In this document: positions 16,541 through 24,316 of the stretch, piece after piece
Numbering within the stretch: position 1 is the stretch's first letter
How the letters are laid out: each line of letters opens with the position of its first letter
Assembly: GCA_052168355.1 (NCBI GenBank)
Contig: JBQLZQ010000007.1
Span: 1 to 51,227, forward strand
Source of the DNA: JBQLZQ01 sp052168355
GTDB lineage: Bacteria; Pseudomonadota; Alphaproteobacteria; DSM-16000; Inquilinaceae
DNA length: 51,227 nt
Direction: 5' to 3'
Notes under the pieces: model-generated
Seen by the model: the letters and a program-made list of their open reading frames with translations, nothing else
Databases searched by the model: none
What the model was told of the DNA's origin: nothing
Position numbers and translations under genes: made by a program

Positions 16541-17699
16541 CGCGCAAACCGTCGCCGAAGAAATTCAGCGACAAGACCGAAGCGACGACCGCCAGGCCGG
16601 GAACAAGCAGCCATGGGGCAGTCGCCACCGCCCGCACATTCTGGGCGTCCTGCAGCAGCACCCCCCAGCTCACCACCGGCGGCCGCAGGCCGATGCCAAG
16701 GAACGACAGAGCCGTTTCGGCCAGGATCATGGCCGGGATCGCCAGGGTCAGCGTGGCGATGATGTGGCTGAAAAAGGACGGCGCCATATGACGCAGGATG
16801 ATGCGGATCTCGCCAGCGCCGTCCAGCTTCGCCGCGGCGACGAAATCCTCCGTCTTCATGGACAGGAAGCGACCGCGGACCTCCCGCGCCAGGCTTGTCC
16901 AGCCGATCAGGGAGATCAGGACCGTAATCACGAAGTAAACGGTCAGGGGCGACCAGGTTTGCGGAATGGCGGCCGCCAGCCCCATCCACAGGGGAATCGT
17001 CGGGATGGCCTTGAGGAACTCGATCGAGCGTTGGATGACGTCATCGACGCGGCCACCGTAATATCCCGACAGTCCGCCCAGCAGAACACCCAACACCAGA
17101 CTGACGGCCACACCGACCAGCCCGATCGACATCGACACCCTGGCGCCGTGGATGATCCTGCTCAACACATCGCGGCCCAACCGGTCCGCGCCCAAAAGGT
17201 AGAACGGTTCTCCGGCATCGAGCGGTCCGATAAGACGGCGATCCAGGGGAATGACATTCATCAGCAGGTAGGGCTCGCTTTTGACGAAAAACCCCACAGG
17301 GATGACGACATCCGGGTCGACAACAAAGGTCCGGCGGATGGCCACGGGATCGATTTCGACGCGGTAACCGTTGACATGAGGCTGGAAACGCCGCCCACCG
17401 TCTCCGTCTCGCACGAACAGTCCTATGGTCTGTGGCGGCGCATAGGTGTGGCGCGTACTGAAGCGGTCCGGCGGCATCGGCGCCAGGAACTCTGCGAAAA
17501 GGGCCGTTAGGTAAATCAACAGCACGATGATTCCACTGGCCACGGCCAGCCGATGCCGACGAAAGCGCCACCACATGAGTTGCCACTGGCTGGCTACGCC
17601 GACACGGGCATCCGCCGGAAACGGAACGGGATCATCGGGGTCTCCGGGGCGCTCAGGCGGAGGCCCCGCATGCTCTCCGCGGGTGTCGATCACTGTCAT
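16515..17699 (-). CDS. Peptide-type ABC transporter permease (DppC family)
   Basis: Inner-membrane channel subunit, 394 residues. A hydrophilic N-terminus is followed by one helix, a long periplasmic stretch of about 120 residues and a five-helix BPD_transp_1 domain with the ATPase-contact loop (EVRGRFLSMKTEDFVAAAKLDGAG). The long loop makes it bigger than the 295-residue DppC homologues elsewhere in this window and fits the large binding protein of this operon. ATG 17699 follows GGCAGAG and lies 6 bases after the DppB-family stop. Confidence 0.92.
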   Translation of the reverse strand: MTVIDTRGEHAGPPPERPGDPDDPVPFPADARVGVASQWQLMWWRFRRHRLAVASGIIVLLIYLTALFAEFLAPMPPDRFSTRHTYAPPQTIGLFVRDGDGGRRFQPHVNGYRVEIDPVAIRRTFVVDPDVVIPVGFFVKSEPYLLMNVIPLDRRLIGPLDAGEPFYLLGADRLGRDVLSRIIHGARVSMSIGLVGVAVSLVLGVLLGGLSGYYGGRVDDVIQRSIEFLKAIPTIPLWMGLAAAIPQTWSPLTVYFVITVLISLIGWTSLAREVRGRFLSMKTEDFVAAAKLDGAGEIRIILRHMAPSFFSHIIATLTLAIPAMILAETALSFLGIGLRPPVVSWGVLLQDAQNVRAVATAPWLLVPGLAVVASVLSLNFFGDGLRDAADPYGH

Positions 17700-17705
17700 C
17701 TCTGC

Positions 17706-18695
17706 CTACCCATAACGGATGCGCGGATCGAGCCACGCCAGGAGAAGGTCGGACACCAACGTGCCGATCACGGTCAGCACGCTCAGGATCATGATGAAGC
17801 TGCCCGCCAGATACATGTCCTGGGATTTCAGCGCGATCAGGAGGACGGGGCCCGTGGTCGGCAGATTGAGCACGATGGATGTGATCGCCGCGCCGGAAAC
17901 CAGGGCCGGAAGCTCCCATCCGACTTGGCTGACAAACGGGTTCAGTGCCAGGCGCACGGGATAGCGCATCAACAGCGTGCGTTCCGACACGCCCTTGGCG
18001 CGCGCGGTCTCCACATAGGGCTTGTGCAGTTCATCCAGCAAGTTGGCTCGCATGACTCGGATCAACCCCGCCGTCGAGGCGGTACCGATGATGATCACCG
18101 GGATCCAGAGATGGGCGAGCAGATCCTTTATCTTGCCCCACCCCCAGGCCGCGTCGACATATTCGGGTGAGAACAGTCCGCCGACGCTTTGCCCAAACAG
18201 GGTGAGTGCCGCATACATCAGCACCAGTGCCAGCATGAAGTTGGGTATGGCGAGACCGAGAAAACCGAGGAACGTGAGAACGTAATCGCCCAGCGAGTAT
18301 TTCCGGATCGCCGAATAGACGCCGATGGGAAAGGCAACGACGTAGACAAAGATCATCGATGCCAGGGAAATGACGAAGGTAAGCCCCACCCGCCCCCACA
18401 GCACATCCGCCACCGGACGCTGATACTGGAAGGACCAGCCAAAATCGCCGCGCAGAACGATGCCCGATACCCACTGCCAGTACTGCACCAGGATCGGATC
18501 ATCCAGAGCGTAGCGTTTGCGCAAATTGGCCACCTGTTCGGCGGAGACGTCGCCGCCCTCGGCTTCCAACGTTGCGATATAGGTGTCCAGAAAATCGCCC
18601 GGCGGCAGTTGCACGATGGCGAACGACACGACCGAGATCGCCAGCAGCGTCGGAATCATGAAGATGAGGCGACGCAGAACGTAGCGGAGCAACAT
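17706..18695 (-). CDS. Peptide-type ABC transporter permease (DppB family)
   Basis: The other channel subunit, 329 residues, starting with the usual RYVLRRLIFMIPTLLAISVVSFAI helix. It has the N-terminal extracellular segment (LRKRYALDDPILVQYWQW) and the ATPase-contact loop LLDELHKPYVETARAKGVSE. It follows the binding protein after 86 bases that hold a predicted stem-loop, and is 6 bases from the next permease. Confidence 0.92.
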   Translation of the reverse strand: MLLRYVLRRLIFMIPTLLAISVVSFAIVQLPPGDFLDTYIATLEAEGGDVSAEQVANLRKRYALDDPILVQYWQWVSGIVLRGDFGWSFQYQRPVADVLWGRVGLTFVISLASMIFVYVVAFPIGVYSAIRKYSLGDYVLTFLGFLGLAIPNFMLALVLMYAALTLFGQSVGGLFSPEYVDAAWGWGKIKDLLAHLWIPVIIIGTASTAGLIRVMRANLLDELHKPYVETARAKGVSERTLLMRYPVRLALNPFVSQVGWELPALVSGAAITSIVLNLPTTGPVLLIALKSQDMYLAGSFIMILSVLTVIGTLVSDLLLAWLDPRIRYG

Positions 18696-18705
18696 GGGTT
18701 ACTCT

Positions 18706-18736
18706 GACCGGTTAGCGGGCTACATCGGCCCCGGTC
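18706..18736 (-). other. Possible intercistronic stem-loop before DppB-family permease
   Basis: GACCG (18706-18710) pairs with CGGTC (18732-18736), and inside it GGGC pairs with GCCC around a short loop. It lies in the gap between binding protein and permease, the position held by stronger hairpins in the other uptake operons. There is no T-run. Weaker than the others. Confidence 0.35.
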
Positions 18737-18781
18737 GGCCCCCAACGCGGATCGGGAGCCGCCGGAACCATGCCATAAGGA

Positions 18782-20704
18782 TCAGCCGTTCGAGCCATCG
18801 ACGAAATAGTAGGTCGATGGGTTGGTCGGGCCGGGTGGCGCGAACCAATAGGACCCTTCCATCTTGGCCGGAACGTTTTTCATGCGGTTCGAGACGATCC
18901 CGTAGTCGGCCAGGGGCACAACGATACCGATCGTATAAAAGCTGTCGGCGGCGATCTGCAGAATTTCCCGCATCAACTCCGTCCGGCGCCCCTGCTCCAC
19001 CGTGGCGTTGAGCTCGTCCCACAGGGCGAGCTGGCGTTTGACGTGGGCGGGCGGTTCCTCGGCCCCTTCCTTGCCCTGCCACCAATAATACCAGGGGATG
19101 CCGTAAGCGGCGTTGTGATGGATCGGAACCCAGGGAGTGGGGCGGAGATAGGCGTCGCCCTTACCGCCGGGAAAGTCCTCGATGATGATGTCGTGATCGT
19201 TGGCGTCCTTGCGCTGGCGCACCAGCGACCGCTCCACGACGTCGACGCGGGCATCGAGGCCGACCGCGCGCCAGTTCCGGACCACCATCTCGCCCACATC
19301 GGCCATGAACTTCTTGTCGGATCGGGTCAACAGCCCGAAGCGTATGGGGTTGCCGTCCGGCCCAAGGCGCATGCCGTCGGCATTGCGTTCGGTGTAACCG
19401 GCCTCGTCCAGCAGGGCGTTGGCCCTATCGACGTCGTAGTCGAGATACTGGGTGGCGAGCTGCTCATTGTAGAGTTCCGGGAAATCGGGCAGGACAGCCG
19501 TCTGTTGGGCCGTGCCCTGACCGATGAACACCAGATCGATGATTTCCTGACGATTGATCGCGTGGCTGAGCGCGGCGCGGAACGGCTTGTTCTGGAATAC
19601 CTCGCGCAGGACCGGATCCTTGTGAGTCTGGTTGATCGAGTAGGTGGCGAGATTGGCATCGCTCGGCGCCAACTCGAAGAAGTCGAAATCGCCGCGCTCG
19701 CGGTTGTCGAACAGCACGGCCTTGTTCTCGACCGTGTTGATGTGGGACGCCGTCATGTCGATCTCTCCGGCGATCGCCTTGAGCAGCAGAACCTCCATGT
19801 CCTGCACCACCTCGAAAACCACCCGGTCGATGTAGGGGAGCTGGTTTCCGTCCGGATCCACTTTCCAATAGTACGGGTTGCGTTCGGCGATGACCTGAGT
19901 CCCGTCGCCGAAAGGGGTCGTCACCATCCAGGCGTTGAGCGTCGGCTTGTCCGGATTGAGCCAGGGGTCCGACCGCAAGGTGAACAGTTCGGCCCAGCCG
20001 CCAACGCCGGCATCGGCAACGAGCCGATCCAGATCGTCACCGGCATGGTCGGCGTGAAACTGCCGCATGTAATGTTCGGGAAACTTGGTCAGAGCGTCGC
20101 CGCCGATGGCCGTTGTCACCTGGGCCATGCCTGTCAGCAGGCCGGCATTGGGCACCGGAAACGAAATGATAAAGGTGTAATCGTCGATCCTCTCGATCGC
20201 GCCTGGGCCTGCGCCCGTGCGCAGATAGTCGGGGAAGTCCAGCAACTCTTCATGCTGGAACACCGAATAAGCGAACAGGATATCGTCGACATCGAACGGT
20301 TCGCCATCCGACCAGCGCATCCCCTCGCGCAGCGTGAACGTGTAGACCGTAGCGTCTTCGTTGGCTTCAACGGATTGAGCGATGTTGGGCACAACGCCGG
20401 TCCAGTCCGGTTTCCAGTGGACCATGTGGTCGTAGCCGACCGTCCTCAACGTCCAGGTTTCGGCGCTTTCCCGCGCGCCCGTACGCCAGATGCCGCCATA
20501 AACACCGATTGAATCGATGGGTTCCAGCACTCGCGGGACGACCGGCAGACGGTCTTCTACCGGCGGCAAGGCGCCGGCTTCGACCAGCGCCCGAAGCGTC
20601 GGCGCTTCCCCATAGTTGACGGCACCGGCCGGCGCCGCGCTTGAAATTGCGGCCACGGCACAGGCGATCGTCGCAACCGAGCAGAATCCTGATCGTGCTG
20701 TCAT
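18782..20704 (-). CDS. Extracellular solute-binding protein, family 5 (large form)
   Basis: Periplasmic receptor of the ABC operon, 640 residues, at the long end for this family. ATG 20704 follows GGGAGGAAACC; the 18 extra residues from 20758 are unlikely. A signal peptide runs to about residue 28 (ISSAAPAGAV). The family pattern YTFTLREGMRWSDGEPFDVDD, then conserved NPYYWKVD and FGLLTRSDKK, is clear. Large members such as AgpA-type receptors bind oligosaccharides rather than peptides, and the operon enzymes act on sugar acids, so a sugar-acid-containing compound is the likely ligand. First gene of the operon, divergent from a LysR gene. Confidence 0.9.
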   Translation of the reverse strand: MTARSGFCSVATIACAVAAISSAAPAGAVNYGEAPTLRALVEAGALPPVEDRLPVVPRVLEPIDSIGVYGGIWRTGARESAETWTLRTVGYDHMVHWKPDWTGVVPNIAQSVEANEDATVYTFTLREGMRWSDGEPFDVDDILFAYSVFQHEELLDFPDYLRTGAGPGAIERIDDYTFIISFPVPNAGLLTGMAQVTTAIGGDALTKFPEHYMRQFHADHAGDDLDRLVADAGVGGWAELFTLRSDPWLNPDKPTLNAWMVTTPFGDGTQVIAERNPYYWKVDPDGNQLPYIDRVVFEVVQDMEVLLLKAIAGEIDMTASHINTVENKAVLFDNRERGDFDFFELAPSDANLATYSINQTHKDPVLREVFQNKPFRAALSHAINRQEIIDLVFIGQGTAQQTAVLPDFPELYNEQLATQYLDYDVDRANALLDEAGYTERNADGMRLGPDGNPIRFGLLTRSDKKFMADVGEMVVRNWRAVGLDARVDVVERSLVRQRKDANDHDIIIEDFPGGKGDAYLRPTPWVPIHHNAAYGIPWYYWWQGKEGAEEPPAHVKRQLALWDELNATVEQGRRTELMREILQIAADSFYTIGIVVPLADYGIVSNRMKNVPAKMEGSYWFAPPGPTNPSTYYFVDGSNG

Positions 20705-20803
20705 GGTTTCCTCCCGAAACGTCACGGTCGTTTTCGACCTTGAAATCTTGATGATCATTTCATGTTGGTTCGATCCCTTAGGTCAAATACTATATCAGTC
20801 GTT

Positions 20804-20822
20804 TATAATAAGCTGGGCTTAT
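20804..20822 (+). promoter_or_regulatory. Promoter -10 and LysR-type T-N11-A inverted repeat at the LysR start
   Basis: TATAAT (20804-20809) is a perfect -10 for the LysR gene, only 11 bases before its ATG. Overlapping it, ATAAGC-TGG-GCTTAT (20808-20822) is a perfect inverted repeat containing TAAGCTGGGCTTA, the T-N11-A form of LysR sites. It covers the -10 edge, the expected start point and the first ATG, so it is well placed for autorepression. No convincing -35 was found. Confidence 0.5.
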
Positions 20823-21762
20823 GACTATGGAGCTCTCGCTTCGCGAAATGGAAGTCCTGCACGCGGTCGTCCGAACCGGCACCATGAGCGCTGCGGGCCG
20901 TCAGCTCGGCATCTCCCAGCCTGCCGTCAGTCAGCTCGTGGCCGCAGCGGAAAGGCGGCTCAACGTCCGGCTGTTCATACGCGACGGCAACAGGCTGCAA
21001 TCGACCGCCGAACTGCTGGAATTGCAGAACGAGCTTGATCTGGTCTTCGGCCATGTCGAGTCGGCCCGCCGGCTCGCCGCCCTGCTCAACCAGGGGGCGG
21101 GCCGCCTGTTGCGGATCGGCGCCACTCCGGCCATGGCCGCCGCCTTCGTCCCCGACGCCGTGCAGGCTGTGGTCGATCGCTATCCGGCCATCAAGTTCCT
21201 GACACGGCAGCAGGAACCCTCGCCGATCAAGACAGCGGTGGTGCGACGGGACTTCGACATCGGCCTTGTCTACGCCGAGAGCAGAACCGCGGGCCTCGAC
21301 ACGTTGGAATTGTGTACGGCGCCCATCGTGTGCCTGTTGCGACCGGACAACCCCTTGGCGGCGCGACCGGTCCTGACGCCCGCCGACCTTTCCGGCCGTC
21401 CATTGGTTTCATTTTCCTATGTCTCCGTCATCGGCGAAGACCTGGACGCCATATTCACAAAGCAGAATGCGATCCGGAACGTCCTGGTTCAGACCGGCAA
21501 CTCGCACATGTCGGCGGAATTCGTCAGAAACGGCCTTGGGATCGCTCTTTCCGATCCGTTCATCCTGGGCGCGGCGGCCGCCCGTGACATCGTGGCCCGT
21601 CCCTTCACGCCAGAGCGCACGCTCACCTGTCGTGTCGTCTACTCGAAGGGCAGAAAGCTCTCGGAACCCGAGCAGTACTTGATCGAGTCGCTGCAAACGG
21701 CGGCGCAACGCTGGCTGGACCGCAACCGAGTGCATTGGACCCGTGCGGGAGCCAGCCGTTAG
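20821..21762 (+). CDS. LysR-family transcriptional regulator
   Basis: A 313-residue regulator. Residues about 5-65 are the LysR winged helix (MEVLHAVVRTGTMSAAGRQLGISQPAVSQLV); the remainder is a periplasmic-binding-like effector domain (DFDIGLVYAES, MSAEFVRNGLGIAL). It diverges from the family 5 binding protein with a 116-base gap and probably controls that ABC/dehydratase operon, likely sensing the imported acid. The first ATG lies inside an inverted repeat and close to a TATAAT, so the message is either nearly leaderless or starts at the second ATG, 20827. No Shine-Dalgarno sequence is evident. Confidence 0.9.
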   Translation: MTMELSLREMEVLHAVVRTGTMSAAGRQLGISQPAVSQLVAAAERRLNVRLFIRDGNRLQSTAELLELQNELDLVFGHVESARRLAALLNQGAGRLLRIGATPAMAAAFVPDAVQAVVDRYPAIKFLTRQQEPSPIKTAVVRRDFDIGLVYAESRTAGLDTLELCTAPIVCLLRPDNPLAARPVLTPADLSGRPLVSFSYVSVIGEDLDAIFTKQNAIRNVLVQTGNSHMSAEFVRNGLGIALSDPFILGAAAARDIVARPFTPERTLTCRVVYSKGRKLSEPEQYLIESLQTAAQRWLDRNRVHWTRAGASR

Positions 21763-22135
21763 GATCAATGGCTTTCGACGCCGGCAGCCCTTTCATCCCG
21801 GCGGCCCGTGGTCAATACCGTGCCAGCCGCGCTACCCGACACATTTCTGGCGGCGCGAGCCGACGCGATCACCGACGGCATGCGGACCCAACGTCGCGCG
21901 CTGGGCAAAGCTACGGCCTGAGGAGCGACGCGCCATCCCGCATCTTGGAAGGGCATTGGTTCGGCGTCGGCCGAAGTCACACCCGGCGATTCGACCCGGC
22001 GCATCGCGAATGACTCGTATTTGCAAGATTATTGAGAATGATTCTCACGACTGCTATCGTCCCTTCACTGGGTATCGGGCTGCCGGCCCGCCTCCGCCGA
22101 CCAACCCTACTCGATCTCAGGACAAGAGGATCTGC
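21763..22135. other. Gene-free stretch upstream of the iron module
   Basis: 373 bases between the LysR gene and the monooxygenase. The first 260 bases are GC-rich and show no coding pattern or structure I recognise. The last 110 contain the iron-responsive box at 22033-22047 and the ribosome site AAGAGGA before ATG 22136. An open frame runs through from 21743, but its upstream part has no protein-like pattern. Confidence 0.5.
22033..22047. promoter_or_regulatory. Iron-responsive operator (Fur/RirA-type box)
   Basis: TGAGAAT-G-ATTCTCA is a 7-1-7 inverted repeat with perfect arms. It fits the Fur consensus and also the TGA-N9-TCA iron operator of RirA in alphaproteobacteria. It lies about 90 bases before the monooxygenase start, so that gene is probably induced when iron is scarce. 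Which regulator binds cannot be told from sequence. Confidence 0.65.
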
Positions 22136-22444
22136 ATGTTCATCGCCATGAACCGCTTCAAGGTAAGGCTGGGCCAGGAATCGGCATTCGAGACCGTGTG
22201 GAGGGAGCGGGATTCCCACCTGAGCGAGGTCCCGGGCTTCGTCGAATTCCATCTGCTGCGCGGTCCGGTGGCCGAGGATCACACGCTCTACGCTTCCCAC
22301 ACCATCTGGGCGTCGCGCAGCCATTTTGAGGATTGGACCCGATCCGAGGCCTTCCGCAAGGCCCACAGCCGGGCCGACGGCACCCGCGACATCTATCTCG
22401 GCCACCCGGATTTCGAGGGCTTCGTGGCGATCCCGGGCATCTGA
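22136..22444 (+). CDS. Antibiotic-biosynthesis-monooxygenase-fold protein, IsdG/HmuQ-like
   Basis: A small dimeric-barrel protein of 102 residues, starting MFIAMNRFKVRLG behind AAGAGGA. The fold pattern is ferredoxin-like: strand (FIAMNRFKV), helix (FETVWRERDSHLSEVPG), strand (FVEFHLLRGP), strand (LYASHTIWAS), helix (FEDWTRSEAFRKAH). Alphaproteobacterial homologues of this type near iron genes are heme-degrading oxygenases such as HmuQ. The Fur/RirA box upstream and bacterioferritin downstream support heme or iron use. His76 or His79 of the FRKAH region could be the heme ligand, but I cannot confirm this. Confidence 0.78.
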   Translation: MFIAMNRFKVRLGQESAFETVWRERDSHLSEVPGFVEFHLLRGPVAEDHTLYASHTIWASRSHFEDWTRSEAFRKAHSRADGTRDIYLGHPDFEGFVAIPGI

Positions 22445-22602
22445 CCGGCTTCGACGCCAACGACATTCCCGTATCGCAATGGCAGGCTTCGATCGCCGTG
22501 GTCCAGCTTCCCCAGATATCGGCTGTCTAATTGCGGTTTGGCGTGTTAGTGAAAACTGGTCGAGATCTGCGAACCGAACCGCACTGAGGCAGGGATCCGC
22601 GC

Positions 22603-23070
22603 ATGAAAGGTGACGCCAAGGTCATTGAGCATCTACAGACCGTCCTTAAGAACGAGTTGACGGCGATCAACCAGTACTTCCTGCATTCCCGGATGCTGAA
22701 GGATTGGGGGCTCAAGAAACTCGCCGATTACGAATACGAAGAGTCCATCGACGAGATGAGGCATGCCGATCAACTGATCGAGCGGATTCTGTTTTTGGAG
22801 GCCCTTCCGAACCTGCAGGACCTGGGAAAGCTTAGGATCGGCGAGCACGTCCGCGAAATCCTTGAATGCGATCTGAAGATGGAGATGGCGGCGATCGCCG
22901 ACCTGCGCGCCGCAGTCGCACATTGCGAAGCCGTTGGCGACTTCGTCAGCCGCACACTCTTCAGCGAAATCTTGGCCGCGGAGGAGGAGCACGTCGACTG
23001 GCTCGAGACCAATCTCGGGCTGATCCAGAAGACCGGGACGGAGAACTACATCCAGTCACAAATGGGATAA
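22603..23070 (+). CDS. bfr: Bacterioferritin
   Basis: Forms the 24-subunit heme-containing shell that oxidises and stores iron. At 155 residues it has full family length. All ferroxidase ligands are present: E18, E51, H54, E94, E127 and H130. M52, the heme-bridging methionine, is also there. It has its own 158-base upstream region without a clear iron box, and is convergent with the bacterioferritin-associated ferredoxin gene. Confidence 0.96.
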   Translation: MKGDAKVIEHLQTVLKNELTAINQYFLHSRMLKDWGLKKLADYEYEESIDEMRHADQLIERILFLEALPNLQDLGKLRIGEHVREILECDLKMEMAAIADLRAAVAHCEAVGDFVSRTLFSEILAAEEEHVDWLETNLGLIQKTGTENYIQSQMG

Positions 23071-23074
23071 GGCT

Positions 23075-23087
23075 GGCCCATAGGGCC
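23075..23087. other. Short hairpin between convergent bfr and bfd
   Basis: GGCCC-ATA-GGGCC, five bases after the bfr stop. It could end transcription from either side, but it is short and has no T-run, so a terminator call would be weak. Confidence 0.3.
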
Positions 23088-23118
23088 GAGCAAGCTTCTG
23101 TCCAGAGCCTGCATCGCA

Positions 23119-23313
23119 CTATTCCGCCGCAACAAGGTTCCCGGCAACGCCGTCGTGATAATCGTCCATGATCTGCTGCGCGCAATCGAGGCACCGACGG
23201 CAGTTCGGCCCGGTGCCAAGGGCAGCATAAGCCTCCTCAGCGCAGGTCAAGCCTCTGTAGGCAAGCTGTAGCAGTTGAGCTTCGCGATATCCGTTGCAAA
23301 TGCAGACGTACAT
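23119..23313 (-). CDS. bfd: Bacterioferritin-associated ferredoxin
   Basis: A 64-residue [2Fe-2S] protein that docks on bacterioferritin and passes electrons to its heme to release stored iron. C4 and C6 (VCICNG) and C38 and C41 (NCRRC) are the four cluster ligands in the usual spacing. It is convergent with bfr and has an iron-responsive box about 40 bases upstream, which fits induction on iron starvation. Confidence 0.93.
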   Translation of the reverse strand: MYVCICNGYREAQLLQLAYRGLTCAEEAYAALGTGPNCRRCLDCAQQIMDDYHDGVAGNLVAAE

Positions 23314-23352
23314 TCAGCGCCTCTTACGATGAAAATGAGACTCTTCATCAGA

Positions 23353-23367
23353 TGCGAATGATTGTCA
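23353..23367. promoter_or_regulatory. Iron-responsive operator upstream of bfd
   Basis: TGCGAAT-G-ATTGTCA has arms matching at five of seven positions and the same ATGATT core as the box at 22033. It is placed 40 bases before the bfd start. Weaker than the first box, but the shared core and the target gene support it. Confidence 0.5.
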
Positions 23368-23515
23368 ATTGCGTATTTGTGACTCATGTCAGCCCCGGAA
23401 AACACGCACGCGAAGCTGTCGCCTCCCGCTGACGCCCGCGTGGACGGGATCCGCAGCGGCTCTTCTCAGACGGATGCCTGAGGCGGACCAGACGCGGCAT
23501 GCTTTCGTCGGAAGG

Positions 23516-24316
23516 TCAGCCGGCCTGGGGCACCCGCACCTCGGGCATGGCCGCGATCAGGCTCTGGGCATAGCCGCTTTGTGGCGCGTCGAAGACCCGC
23601 GCCGTCTCGCCCTCCTCCACGATCTCGCCCCGGTAGATCAGCGCCACCCGGTCGCAGACATAGCGGATCACGCCGAGGTCGTGGCTGATGAAGAAGTAGG
23701 TCAGCCCCAGCCGCCGCTGCAAATCGATGAGCAGGTTGAGGACCTGCGCCTGTACCGAGACGTCGAGCGCCGAGGTCGGCTCGTCGAGGAGGAGAAGCGA
23801 GGGCTCGGTGGCCAGCGCCCGGGCGATGCAGATGCGCTGACGCTGGCCGCCGGAAAACTCGTGCGGATGGCGGTAGAGGTGCTGGGGCCCAAGCCCGACC
23901 AGGGTCAGCAGTTCGGCCGCCCGGTCGGTGCGCTGGCGGCGGTCGAGGCCGAGCGTGGCGCGGTGGATCAGCATCGGCTCGGTGACGATATCGTGCACCG
24001 ACATGCGCGGATTGAGCGAGGCATAGGGGTCCTGGAACACGATCTGGATGCGGGCGCGGAGCGCGCGCAGCGCCGCCGGGCTGAGATGCGCCATGTCCTG
24101 GCCCTCGAACAGGATGCGCCCCGCGGTCGGCGTGTCGAGCCTGAGGATCTGCCGCGTCAGCGTCGACTTGCCCGAACCGCTCTCGCCGACCAGACCAAAG
24201 CTTTCGCCCTGCCCAACCTTGAGGCTGACCGCGTTGAGCGCCCGCACGCCGGGCGAGGAGCCGAAGAGCCCGCGGCGCGGTGGGAAATAGCGCGAGACGC
24301 GCTCGATCTCAAGCAT
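23516..24316 (-). CDS. Peptide-type ABC transporter ATPase (DppF family, short form)
   Basis: The second ATPase of the region-5 importer, 266 residues. Walker A GESGSGKS is at 44-51; FSGGQRQR, LLLLDEPTSALD and the ISHDLGVI switch are present. It ends at about the ABC core and lacks the C-terminal oligopeptide/dipeptide extension with the cysteine-rich patch that its partner carries. The start overlaps the DppD-family end by 8 bases and has a strong GAGGAGG. It is the last gene of the operon. Confidence 0.92.
   Translation of the reverse strand: MLEIERVSRYFPPRRGLFGSSPGVRALNAVSLKVGQGESFGLVGESGSGKSTLTRQILRLDTPTAGRILFEGQDMAHLSPAALRALRARIQIVFQDPYASLNPRMSVHDIVTEPMLIHRATLGLDRRQRTDRAAELLTLVGLGPQHLYRHPHEFSGGQRQRICIARALATEPSLLLLDEPTSALDVSVQAQVLNLLIDLQRRLGLTYFFISHDLGVIRYVCDRVALIYRGEIVEEGETARVFDAPQSGYAQSLIAAMPEVRVPQAG

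Noticed and set aside
14729..16762. A 677-residue open frame opposite the fused ABC ATPase
   Set aside because: Antisense shadow with no motif; the minus strand has two full Walker and signature sets.
23075..23087. The GGCCC-ATA-GGGCC hairpin as a rho-independent terminator
   Set aside because: The stem is only 5 bp and no T-run follows on either strand; kept only as a weak structure.
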